Positions 1 through 8,056 of a DNA stretch of 45,369 nt are shown here, piece by piece. This stretch comes from an uncultured Blautia sp. GTDB taxonomy: Bacteria > Bacillota > Clostridia > Lachnospirales > Lachnospiraceae. The notes below the pieces were generated by a model. That model was not told the origin of the DNA. It saw only the letters and a program-made list of their open reading frames with translations, and searched no databases. Numbering within the stretch: position 1 is the first letter of the stretch; each line of letters opens with the position of its first letter. Location of the stretch: the NCBI GenBank assembly GCA_900539145.1, contig UQAX01000017.1, positions 1 through 45,369 on the forward strand, in the 5' to 3' direction. The translations under genes and the position numbers were made by a program.

Positions 1-81
1 CTATTTGATCATTCATAATGAAGTTGTTGGGACAATCCTTAACTTATTGACATTGGTAATAAAAACAGCCCCTTTTATACT

Positions 82-1779
82 TTATACAGATACTTCCATC
101 ATCACTCTGCAATTTTTCACGTTACATGCAATCCCATATTTTAAAATTTTATGAACTCCATACTGGTGCAAAGCTTCTGTATATCTTTTATCCACAATCT
201 GCTTCAACGCTTTACGACACTCTTTCTCTTCTTGCCCTATCTCTGCATATTTTACCTCAAGTACAATGCCCACATCTGCATCATCAATAAAAATTTGTAT
301 ATCGCTGAAGCCATCTCCCGACTCCCTATTTGATACCACAGACCATCCCTCTTTAAAGCCCAAAATCCCCAAAAGAATACCATGATAAAAATTCTCTTTC
401 GTAGGTTTTTGAACAAACGTATCTCTTACACTGACTGTCTTTCGCATATATTCTGTAAATATCTTTTCCACTTTTTCCGCTTCTCCGTACAGAAGTGCAT
501 TGCAGAAATCGTTTAGCATGTTTCCATCCTTTTCCACATTCTCTTTAAACAGTATAAGAATATGCTCTGTAATAATATTGCGAATTTCTCGATTAGGAAT
601 AGCCAAATTATATCGATTTCCGTCTGCTTTTCCTCTCTGTGTAAGATATCCTGTCATAAACAATGCGCTCCAAAGGTTCTCCATAGAAGAATATAACTCT
701 TTATATGTTAAATTTTGCTTTATTTCTTTTTGTACAGTTCTTCCATTCACCAACTGCTCCAGTTCTAACCTAGTCACACTTTTCTCATTTCCCACATTAT
801 TGATAAAATGATTTAAAACATCATTCCCGCTGGTATTTATCCAATAATTTTCCGGAGGTAAAGTTGGATTATTAAGATGACTGCTGCAATAGTTAATAAC
901 ATCCCATGGACAATATACATCTAAGTCCCCAAAACGATATCCATCATACCACTGTTTGACAATTTCATAATGCGTATCCTGATTGTAATAATGCAGAATT
1001 TCTCTTACCTCTTCATCTGTAAAACCAAAATATTCATCGAAATCAACATCTGTTATAGAATATACTTTAAAATTATTCAATCCTGTAAAAATACTCTCTT
1101 TTGCTATACGCAGACATCCCGTCAAAACTGCAAACTTCAAACTGTCATTAGTTTTCAGCACATTTTCAAGCATATTTCTAATAAGAAGTACCATCCTATC
1201 ATAATAGCCATTTTCATTTGCCTTTGCCAAAGGTACATCATACTCGTCAATCAGAACAATGACCTTTTCACCATAATAAGTCTCCAGTAGTTCTGTAAAC
1301 TCCTGTAAACTGTTTGTTAAAGTATCTTCTTCCATTTTTCTGTTAAGGAGTTCAGAAAAAATCTCTTGATACTCTTTTTCAAGATATTCTATTCTCAAAA
1401 AGGACCTCAAGCGCCTTGCTTCTCGATTAATAATTTTAACAAGCTGTGCTTTTGCTTTATCAAAATTTTCTGCATTCACACTTTTAAGGCTAATAGAAAT
1501 CACAGGAAATTTTCCCATATATTGCTCACATAACTCTTTATTCTTCGCAATATAAAGCCCATCAAACAACGTCTGATTTGTTCCGATTTCAAAAAAACAG
1601 CGAAGCATACTCATGCTCAATGATTTTCCAAAGCGTCGAGGTCGGGTAAATAAATTTACTTCTCCCCATTGCCCAAGTAATTGTTCAATCAATTTTGTTT
1701 TATCTGCATAGTAAAACCCTTCACTGCGTATTTTTTCAAAATTTTCAATTCCTATGGGTAATTTTAATAATCCTGACAT
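82..1779 (-). CDS. AAA-ATPase-like / PD-(D/E)XK nuclease-like protein (DUF1703 type)
   Basis: A 565-residue protein with the two-part layout of the AAA-ATPase-like plus PD-(D/E)XK family that is abundant in gut bacteria. The N-terminal half has a modified P-loop, RPRRFGKS, near residues 46-53, and a Walker B strand VIVLIDEYD near 173-181. The C-terminal part shows an SDIQIF strand followed by VLEVKYA, which fits the Asp/Glu-x-Lys core of a restriction-like nuclease fold. An AAGGAG ribosome site lies 9 bases before the ATG. It is monocistronic in appearance, with its own gap from trmL. The family's cellular role is unknown; a nucleic-acid or defence-like role is often suggested but nothing here tests it. 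Family assignment is firm, function is not. Confidence 0.85.
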   Translation of the reverse strand: MSGLLKLPIGIENFEKIRSEGFYYADKTKLIEQLLGQWGEVNLFTRPRRFGKSLSMSMLRCFFEIGTNQTLFDGLYIAKNKELCEQYMGKFPVISISLKSVNAENFDKAKAQLVKIINREARRLRSFLRIEYLEKEYQEIFSELLNRKMEEDTLTNSLQEFTELLETYYGEKVIVLIDEYDVPLAKANENGYYDRMVLLIRNMLENVLKTNDSLKFAVLTGCLRIAKESIFTGLNNFKVYSITDVDFDEYFGFTDEEVREILHYYNQDTHYEIVKQWYDGYRFGDLDVYCPWDVINYCSSHLNNPTLPPENYWINTSGNDVLNHFINNVGNEKSVTRLELEQLVNGRTVQKEIKQNLTYKELYSSMENLWSALFMTGYLTQRGKADGNRYNLAIPNREIRNIITEHILILFKENVEKDGNMLNDFCNALLYGEAEKVEKIFTEYMRKTVSVRDTFVQKPTKENFYHGILLGILGFKEGWSVVSNRESGDGFSDIQIFIDDADVGIVLEVKYAEIGQEEKECRKALKQIVDKRYTEALHQYGVHKILKYGIACNVKNCRVMMEVSV

Positions 1780-1830
1780 TCTTCACACTCCTTTCTGAAA
1801 ACACTTTTCCAGAATTCATCCGTGTATCAT

Positions 1831-2331
1831 TTACTTCCATTCATATTTTGTCAGATGCCCCTCTAACCTCATGTGGTCAAAGTTATTCTGACGAAGCGCC
1901 TCATACAGCACAATGGCAACAGAATTACTCAAATTCAAAGAGCGAATATCCCCAATCATGGGAATTCGGATAGCTGTTTCCTGATTTTCCAGCAAAATTT
2001 CTTCCGGAATGCCTGCGCTTTCCTTTCCGAACATAATATAGCAGTCTTCTTCATATTCTACGTCTACATAAGTCTTCGGTGCCTTTGTAGTTGCCATGTA
2101 AACCTTTGCGCCGGGATTTCTGTCCAAAAAATCCTGATAATTGATATACGTTGTTACATCTAAGTCCTTCCAGTAATCCATTCCTGCTCTTTTTAATGCT
2201 TTTTCATTTAGCTGAAATCCCAAGGGCTCAATAAGATGCAGTCTTGTTCCTGTTGCAACGCAGGTTCTTCCTATATTCCCTGTATTTGCCGGAATTTCAG
2301 GCTCAAATAATACAATATTTAATTTTGCCAC
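1831..2331 (-). CDS. trmL: tRNA (cytidine(34)-2'-O)-methyltransferase TrmL
   Basis: A 166-residue SPOUT-class methyltransferase that 2'-O-methylates the wobble base of tRNA-Leu using S-adenosylmethionine. The start LNIVLFEPEIPANTGNIGRT is the family signature, and the C-terminal trefoil-knot motifs MFGKESAGIP and IRIPMIGDIRSLNLSNSVA are intact. Length is normal for TrmL. It is the last gene of the operon that begins with the radical SAM gene, 26 bases after the AIR-synthase-like gene. Confidence 0.93.
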   Translation of the reverse strand: MAKLNIVLFEPEIPANTGNIGRTCVATGTRLHLIEPLGFQLNEKALKRAGMDYWKDLDVTTYINYQDFLDRNPGAKVYMATTKAPKTYVDVEYEEDCYIMFGKESAGIPEEILLENQETAIRIPMIGDIRSLNLSNSVAIVLYEALRQNNFDHMRLEGHLTKYEWK

Positions 2332-2357
2332 TTTTCTTTCCTCCGAATATTTTCCAC

Positions 2358-3344
2358 CTACTGATAGATTTTATACAATTCATCACTCTGCGGTTTATCT
2401 AAATAACGGGTATCTTCACCGTTTCTTAAAATTCTGTCGTTTCCGTCTGTCGCTTTACCTACTACGGCAGCCTCAATACCAGCCTGTTTTAGCTTTCTTA
2501 CAAGTCCGTATCCGTCTTTTGCGGCAATCATCATAGAACCGCTGGACATTAAAATATAAGGATTTAATCCTAGCACTTCACAGACCTCTACGGTTTCCTG
2601 ACGAATAGGAATTTCTTTTAAATCAATGTCAAGACCCACACCGGAACCGCTTCCCATTTCCCACAGAGCGCCAAATACACCGCCCTCGGTAATATCGTGC
2701 ATAGCAGATACGCCCCACTCTGCGGCAATTTTTGCCTCCGGAATAACGGAAAGATATTGGTCGAATTTTTTTGCAGTCTCCACAAAAGGCGGCGCAAAAT
2801 GCTCCAAAAGCAAGCTTTCTTTTTCCTTTGCCGCAATAGAAGTCCCTTCCAGACCAATCCATTTTGTCACCACAATATCATCTCCGGGCTTTACTGAAGC
2901 TGTGGTAAGCACATTTTCTTTTTTCATTTTTCCTACACCTGTAAGAGAAATCAACGTCTGCTTTACCACATCCGTAACCTCTGTGTGTCCGCCCAAGACC
3001 TCCATATTCAGCTCTTTACAAGTTTTTTCCACATCCTGCATTATCTCCTTTAGCTGTGCTTCCTCTGTGTCAGGTGTTAAAAGCATTGTCAGCATAATTC
3101 CCACAGGCTCTGCACCGGAAGCTGCTAAATCATTGGCTGTAATGTGAACACTATGTCCTCCGATATCCTTCGTTGTCCCTGTAATCGGGTCACAGGACAG
3201 TACAAAAACTTCCCCTTCTTCAAGCTCCATTACCGCACAATCCTGTCCCACGGCAGGTCCTACTAAAACCTCATTTCTGCGATGCCCTACCTGCTTTAAA
3301 ACAGAGCGAATTAACACAGGCTCCGGCAATTTTCCTATCTTCAT
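2358..3344 (-). CDS. AIR synthase-related protein (HypE/PurM-like fold)
   Basis: The chosen start gives 328 residues beginning MKIGKLPEP. It is preceded by GGAGG 8 bases upstream, so an in-frame upstream extension of 16 codons is rejected. The protein has the PurM/HypE two-domain ATP-binding fold: the N-terminal VGQDCAV and CDPITGT segments, HITANDLAASGAEP, and the C-terminal HDITEGGVFGALWE motif. HypE dehydrates a carbamoyl-thiocarbamate during NiFe-hydrogenase maturation. HypE normally ends in a conserved Cys, whereas this protein ends YKIYQ, and no hyp or hydrogenase genes are nearby. I therefore call it a HypE-like paralogue of unknown substrate. It sits between a 35-residue peptide gene and trmL in the same operon. 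Confidence 0.85.
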   Translation of the reverse strand: MKIGKLPEPVLIRSVLKQVGHRRNEVLVGPAVGQDCAVMELEEGEVFVLSCDPITGTTKDIGGHSVHITANDLAASGAEPVGIMLTMLLTPDTEEAQLKEIMQDVEKTCKELNMEVLGGHTEVTDVVKQTLISLTGVGKMKKENVLTTASVKPGDDIVVTKWIGLEGTSIAAKEKESLLLEHFAPPFVETAKKFDQYLSVIPEAKIAAEWGVSAMHDITEGGVFGALWEMGSGSGVGLDIDLKEIPIRQETVEVCEVLGLNPYILMSSGSMMIAAKDGYGLVRKLKQAGIEAAVVGKATDGNDRILRNGEDTRYLDKPQSDELYKIYQ

Positions 3345-3378
3345 GTTCTGACCTCCATTGCTGTATATATCAACTGTA

Positions 3379-3486
3379 TCATCCAAAAGCATACATTGCC
3401 ATAGGAATTACCATTGCCAAAATAATCAGTCCTGCCAATATCGCAGCAAATATTCTGTTCCTTTTTGATTTTTTCATATTCATCAT
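3379..3486 (-). CDS. Small basic-hydrophobic membrane peptide (35 aa)
   Basis: A short reading frame in the gap between the exonuclease and the AIR-synthase-like gene. It starts at a double ATG with a GTGAGGT ribosome site 8 bases upstream and ends at TGA. The product begins MMNMKKSKRNR and continues with a single hydrophobic segment of about 20 residues (IFAAILAGLIILAMVIPMAM), ending YAFG. The positive N-terminus and single helix predict a one-pass inner-membrane peptide with its N-terminus in the cytoplasm. Its start is 6 bases past the exonuclease stop, so it is cotranscribed. It resembles in build, but I cannot assign it to, the small DUF4044-like membrane peptides of Firmicutes. Function unknown. 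Confidence 0.6.
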   Translation of the reverse strand: MMNMKKSKRNRIFAAILAGLIILAMVIPMAMYAFG

Positions 3487-3492
3487 ATCTCT

Positions 3493-4203
3493 TTACCTCA
3501 CTATTTTCCCGTAGGTACTCAATATCTTATCAATTTCTCGAGATGCCTCGTTTTTTGTAAGACTGTCAATTTCCACATTCAGCTCTATTCTATGATATTT
3601 TATTAAATCCTGCAAGTAGCGTTTTTGCGCCGCTGTTACAGGACCTTGCTTCTTTACTTTATAGATAAGTGCATTTGGTACAAAAAGCTTTGGCTGCTTC
3701 TCTTCAAATTCTTCCCGTAATCTCTCATATAAAAGATACGTGGTTCTGGCATCCTCCAATGCCCTGTGCGCATCCTTTTGAGGAATTTCATAGTGCATGC
3801 GGAGATTTTGCAGACTCCTGCTTGGAAGCTCAGGCAGAAGCGCTCTTGCCAGCTTCAAGGTGTCCATTCCCTTTTTCTCAAATACCATTCCCGCATTCAC
3901 TGCCTGATGCTTTACGAAACTGTAATCAAACATCAGATTGTGCCCCAAAAGAGGTAATTCTTCGCAAAAATCCAACAATTCCCCTAACGCCTGTGCAATA
4001 AGAGGTTTTCCCTGTACCATATCGTTGGAAATCCCCGTAAGCTCTGTAATCCTGTCAGGAATTTCCATCTGGGGATTTATCAGCGTTCCGTATTCACCTA
4101 CAACCTCTTTATTCCGCACCTTTACAGCGCCGATTTCTATAATTCTGTCCTTAGAAGGCTCTAAGCCTGTGGTTTCTAAGTCCAGCGCAACGTATTCCAT
4201 CAT
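3493..4203 (-). CDS. DnaQ-like 3'-5' exonuclease (DEDDh)
   Basis: A 236-residue exonuclease of the DNA polymerase III epsilon / PolC exonuclease type. Exo I is DLETTGLEP near the N-terminus, Exo II is GHNLMFDYSF, and Exo III is HRALEDARTT, giving the DEDDh residue set. The C-terminal 60 residues form a separate lysine-rich region (LIYKVKKQGPVTAAQKRYL) that may be a DNA-contact or partner domain. The ATG overlaps the TGA of nth (ATGA), with AGGAAG upstream, so translation is coupled. Neighbouring nth suggests a DNA repair or proofreading role. It lacks a polymerase or helicase domain, so it acts alone or in trans. Confidence 0.88.
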   Translation of the reverse strand: MMEYVALDLETTGLEPSKDRIIEIGAVKVRNKEVVGEYGTLINPQMEIPDRITELTGISNDMVQGKPLIAQALGELLDFCEELPLLGHNLMFDYSFVKHQAVNAGMVFEKKGMDTLKLARALLPELPSRSLQNLRMHYEIPQKDAHRALEDARTTYLLYERLREEFEEKQPKLFVPNALIYKVKKQGPVTAAQKRYLQDLIKYHRIELNVEIDSLTKNEASREIDKILSTYGKIVR

Positions 4204-4853
4204 AATTTCTTCCTGCTTTTCTTTTGTTTTTCCTTATATTCCTTACAATATTCTGTCAAAAAGCACTCCTCACATTTCGGTGAACGTGCAAAACAAATCT
4301 GTCTTCCAAAAGTAATAATCTGAATATTATAAAGTATCCAATGCTCCTTTGGAAGCACCTTCATTAAATCCTGTTCTATCTTTTCAGGGTCTTCCTCCTT
4401 GGTAAATCCCAGACGTTTGGAAATTCGCTTCACATGGGTATCAACCACTACACTGGGCTCATGAAAAATGTTTCCTCGAATAACATTTGCCGTTTTTCTT
4501 TCCACTCCCGGAAGGCTTACCAAATCCTCTAAGCTCCTTGGAACTTCACCGCCATACACCTGACAAATCCTCTGAGCACAGCCGATAACGTTTTTCGCCT
4601 TATTGTGATAAAAACCCGTAGGCTTAATATCCTGCTCCAATTCTTTTAAATCTGCCTTGGCAAAAGCCTGCATATCGGGATATTTTACAAATAAATCCTT
4701 TGTCACAATATTCACTCTGGCATCTGTACATTGTGCGCTTAACATCGTGGCAATTAACAGCTGTCCCGGATTTTCGTGGTTTAAATAGCACTTATATTCT
4801 CTTGTATAAACCTCATCCAGCTTATCCAAGATTTCCTTTGTTCTCTTTGTCAT
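4200..4853 (-). CDS. nth: Endonuclease III (DNA glycosylase/AP lyase)
   Basis: A 217-residue base-excision repair glycosylase for oxidised pyrimidines with AP-lyase activity. The helix-hairpin-helix is LPGVERKTANVI with the catalytic Lys120, and Asp138 lies in VVDTHVKR, the same numbering as the Escherichia coli enzyme. The C-terminal 4Fe-4S loop has Cys187, Cys194, Cys197 and Cys203 (C-x6-C-x2-C-x5-C). It lies 14 bases after the radical SAM gene and overlaps the exonuclease start by 4 bases, so all belong to one transcript. Confidence 0.97.
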   Translation of the reverse strand: MTKRTKEILDKLDEVYTREYKCYLNHENPGQLLIATMLSAQCTDARVNIVTKDLFVKYPDMQAFAKADLKELEQDIKPTGFYHNKAKNVIGCAQRICQVYGGEVPRSLEDLVSLPGVERKTANVIRGNIFHEPSVVVDTHVKRISKRLGFTKEEDPEKIEQDLMKVLPKEHWILYNIQIITFGRQICFARSPKCEECFLTEYCKEYKEKQKKSRKKL

Positions 4854-4867
4854 AAGTCCTCCGTTTT

Positions 4868-6601
4868 CTAAAGCGTTACAACGTGCATGGCAGCATCATT
4901 GGTCAAAGGATTTCTATTCCTATAATCAAACAGCACAGGATAACTTCCTTTCTCCGCTTTTCCTTCCGGCACATTATAGGAAAAAATTTCAAGATGCGTC
5001 ATCTTTTCTAACTGTTTTGGTTGATATCCTGCATAATCCTGTAAAACTTCCGGCGCTTCCGCTTCTTTTGTGTAAAATTCCTGTATCTTTTCCTTATACG
5101 CTTTTCTATCCGCAGCCCATACCGGTCTTGTCTTTAAATTTTCCCTTGCATAAAGGTCTAAAATCATCAATTCCTTAAAGTAAGAAAGATTTTCTACTTC
5201 TCTTTCTTCTAAAAATTCCATCAGTATTTCGTATCTTCTTATTCTGGAATGAGAAATACCAAAATATCCCTTTTTCTCATAAAAGTCCGCCAGCGTCTCG
5301 TACATGGAAAAAGCATCTGAGAAATAACCCTCCATGGCTTTCATGGTATGGCGGAACTGTCCGCTGTTATAATATACCTCTACCATGTCCTCAATTCCTT
5401 TTAATCTGCAAATTTCTCCATAGGACAGCCACTTTGTCCCCAATACCTCATAAGGCTCCTTCCCTTTGCATACACATCCATAATCTTTTGCCTTCTCATT
5501 CATGTAAGAACCCTTTAACAGCTTTAAAAATCCAAGCTGAAGCTGTTCCGGCGCTAAAGCATACACATCACAAAAAGACTTTTTAAAGCTTTCATATCCC
5601 TCATAAGGAAGTCCTGCAATCAAATCCAAATGCTGATGGACATTTTTTCCTTCCTGTACTTTTTTCACTTTTTCTGAAATCTTCTCAAAACTGGTCTTTC
5701 TCCTGATTTCTTCTATGGTTTTCGGATTGGTGGACTGTACCCCGATTTCCAACTGGATAAGCCCCGGACGCATGGTGTGAATAAGCTGAATTTCTTCCTC
5801 GGTAAGCAAATCCGCCGCAATTTCAAAGTGAAAATTCGTTATGCCGTTATCATGCTCATGAATATAATTCCAGATTTCAAGAGCATGTTCCTTTTTACAG
5901 TTAAAGGTTCTGTCTACAAATTTCACCTGCGGAACTTTTGCATCAAGGAAAAACTGCAATTCCTCTTTTACCAGAGAAAGACTGCGAAATCTCAGCTTCT
6001 TATCAATAGAGGATAAACAATAGCTGCAAGAAAAAGGACATCCTCTGCTGCTTTCATAATAAATAATTTTATGTTCAAACAGGGAAATATTTTTATACGG
6101 AAATACCAGCTTATCCATATCCATGATTTCACGGAAAGGATTTCTCACAATCTCCCCGTTTTTTTGAAACACAATTCCCTTAATATCAGCCAGTGCATCC
6201 TCCTCTTTTTCATGAACATAATGCTGCACCAGCTCCAGAAAAGTTTGCTCTCCCTCACCGCACATAACTCCGGTAACCTCCGGCAGCTCCTGCAAAAATT
6301 TCTCTGCATCATAAGAAACCTCAGGTCCTCCTGCCCAGATAACGGTTTGCGGCAAAATTTTCTTTAAGTCGCATATCAGCTCCTTCACAAAAGAAATGTT
6401 CCATATATAGCAGGAAAAGCACAACACCTTCGGCTGTTTCTTATAAATACTTTTTAAAATTTCATCCTTTTGCTGATTAATTGTATATTCTCCTATTTCC
6501 ACATATTTTTCATATTCTCTGCAATAGGATTTCATGCTGTATACTGCCAAATTTGAATGTATATATTTTGCATTTACTGCCGCTAAAAAAACTGCTGCCA
6601 T
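4868..6601 (-). CDS. B12-binding-domain radical SAM protein (DUF4080 type)
   Basis: A 577-residue enzyme. The start ATG at 6601 is preceded by GAGGGAG 5 bases away; an upstream TTG at 6619 overlaps that ribosome site and is rejected. Residues 1-140 form a cobalamin-binding-like Rossmann domain (LSAAVNAK-like start, WAGGPEVSYD). The radical SAM core follows, with the 4Fe-4S cluster cysteines 188, 192 and 195 in SRGCPFSCSYCLSS. The C-terminal 200 residues match the DUF4080 extension in overall look. Substrate is unknown. Such proteins are often methyltransferases or ring-modifying enzymes, but the N-terminal domain lacks an obvious DxHxxG cobalamin motif, so it may not bind B12. First gene of the nth operon. 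Confidence 0.88.
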   Translation of the reverse strand: MAAVFLAAVNAKYIHSNLAVYSMKSYCREYEKYVEIGEYTINQQKDEILKSIYKKQPKVLCFSCYIWNISFVKELICDLKKILPQTVIWAGGPEVSYDAEKFLQELPEVTGVMCGEGEQTFLELVQHYVHEKEEDALADIKGIVFQKNGEIVRNPFREIMDMDKLVFPYKNISLFEHKIIYYESSRGCPFSCSYCLSSIDKKLRFRSLSLVKEELQFFLDAKVPQVKFVDRTFNCKKEHALEIWNYIHEHDNGITNFHFEIAADLLTEEEIQLIHTMRPGLIQLEIGVQSTNPKTIEEIRRKTSFEKISEKVKKVQEGKNVHQHLDLIAGLPYEGYESFKKSFCDVYALAPEQLQLGFLKLLKGSYMNEKAKDYGCVCKGKEPYEVLGTKWLSYGEICRLKGIEDMVEVYYNSGQFRHTMKAMEGYFSDAFSMYETLADFYEKKGYFGISHSRIRRYEILMEFLEEREVENLSYFKELMILDLYARENLKTRPVWAADRKAYKEKIQEFYTKEAEAPEVLQDYAGYQPKQLEKMTHLEIFSYNVPEGKAEKGSYPVLFDYRNRNPLTNDAAMHVVTL

Positions 6602-6623
6602 TTTTTCTCCCTCTAGCAAAGGA

Positions 6624-6651
6624 GAGTTGCCGCATTAAAATGCTACAACTC
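6624..6651 (-). terminator. Hairpin between antiporter and radical SAM gene
   Basis: An inverted repeat with arms GAGTTGTAGCATT and AATGCGGCAACTC on the minus strand forms about 12 pairs with one mismatch. It lies between the antiporter stop and the radical SAM start. No long T-run follows, so it is either a weak terminator or a processing/attenuation hairpin. It may let part of the antiporter transcript enter the nth operon. Confidence 0.5.
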
Positions 6652-6659
6652 CCTTTCTC

Positions 6660-7958
6660 TTATTTCTTATCTTTTATTGTTACGTAACGAGACTGTTCTT
6701 TTTCCATTTCCTCGTCATATTCTTCTAACTGTTTCATCAAATCACTTTCTACAAAATCATTGCCTTCGTCCTTATGGTCTTTTTCGCTGAAAGTCATTTT
6801 TAAAAGAATTGGTGAAATAATCGTCGTAATTACTACCACAATAACAATCGGACCCATTAAATCAGCGGAAATCAGTCCAATGGCATTTCCCTTTGCCGCT
6901 ACAATCAAGGCGACCTCGCCTCTGGAAACCATACCTGCACCAATACGTATACAGTCTTTATTGCTGTATTTGCAAAGCTTCGCACCTGCACCGCAGCCCA
7001 CTACCTTTGTGAGAACAGCAACGATTACCAAAGTAACCGCAAATCCTATAATCATCGGGCTCATGCTTGGAAGCTCTACCTGCAAACCGATATTTGCGAA
7101 AAATACAGGCGATAAAAGGATATAAGATAAAATTCCAAATCGTCTTGCAATATAAGTCGTATGAGTTGTCTTTGTAATAATAAGTCCTGCAAAGAATGCG
7201 CCGGTAATGTCTGCCACTCCAAAGAATTCCTCTGCACAGTAAGAAAACAGTAAACAGATTACAAATGCCAAAATAACGAAACGCTGTAAATCTCTTTCAT
7301 ATCCCTTCACCCATTTCTGGAAGATAATGTGAAGCAGGTATCCGCCCACTCCCACAAAGATAAAGAAGCCGATAATCTTAATAAATACCAGAGCAACATT
7401 TACAGATGAGTCTGCTAAGCTGGTAATGATAGTCAACGCCACAATACCTAAAATATCATCAATAATCGCTGCGCCTAAAATAGCATTTCCCGCTTTTGTA
7501 TTCAGTTTTCCCATTTCTTTTAAAGTTTCAACCGAAATACTTACTGATGTTGCAGTGAGAATAACACCGATAAACACATTCTGTAAAATTACGCTTACAT
7601 CTGCCGCCGGCTCCAGCATACCCGATCTGTTAAAATACGCTGCCACTGCAGATCCGCCTAACAGCGGAACAATTACTCCCAGCAACGCAATTACAAAGGA
7701 AGCTTTTCCACTTTTCTTCAATTCATCAACATCTGTCTCCAAACCGGCACAGAACATCAATACAATAACGCCGATTTCAGAAACCTGATAAATGAAATCT
7801 GTCTGATGCAGTACGCCGATACACGCCGGTCCTAAAATCAAACCTGCCAAAAGAGCACCTACTACCTGCGGCAGCTTTACTCTTCTTGTAATAAGCCCAA
7901 ATACTTTCGTACTCAGCAAGATTAATGCCAAGTCTAACAAATATCCATACGATTCCAT
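6660..7958 (-). CDS. Cation:proton antiporter (CPA2, Kef/NapA type)
   Basis: A 432-residue integral membrane protein with about 12 hydrophobic helices. The family traits are the N-terminal LPQVVGALLAGLILGP, the helix with LMFCAGLETDVDELKKSG, and AAIIDDILGIVAL, which carries the paired acidic residues used for ion transport in NapA/NhaA-fold antiporters. It ends with a short acidic, charged cytoplasmic tail and no RCK domain, so it is a simple antiporter rather than a KefC-type channel. The substrate (Na+ or K+ against H+) cannot be read from sequence. It follows nrdD with its own probable promoter. Confidence 0.9.
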   Translation of the reverse strand: MESYGYLLDLALILLSTKVFGLITRRVKLPQVVGALLAGLILGPACIGVLHQTDFIYQVSEIGVIVLMFCAGLETDVDELKKSGKASFVIALLGVIVPLLGGSAVAAYFNRSGMLEPAADVSVILQNVFIGVILTATSVSISVETLKEMGKLNTKAGNAILGAAIIDDILGIVALTIITSLADSSVNVALVFIKIIGFFIFVGVGGYLLHIIFQKWVKGYERDLQRFVILAFVICLLFSYCAEEFFGVADITGAFFAGLIITKTTHTTYIARRFGILSYILLSPVFFANIGLQVELPSMSPMIIGFAVTLVIVAVLTKVVGCGAGAKLCKYSNKDCIRIGAGMVSRGEVALIVAAKGNAIGLISADLMGPIVIVVVITTIISPILLKMTFSEKDHKDEGNDFVESDLMKQLEEYDEEMEKEQSRYVTIKDKK

Positions 7959-7987
7959 ATTTCTTATCCCCCTGCTTTTCTAAAATT

Positions 7988-8016
7988 TTTATAAAGTCAA
8001 AAATATGGTATCACAA
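7988..8016 (-). promoter_or_regulatory. Probable sigma-A promoter of the antiporter gene
   Basis: On the minus strand TTGTGA is followed after 17 bases by TATAAA, about 30 bases before the antiporter start codon. The -10 matches well and the -35 moderately. Confidence 0.5.
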
Positions 8017-8056
8017 TTTTTTCAAAAATGAAACAAAATCTTGAAAAAAATCTTTC

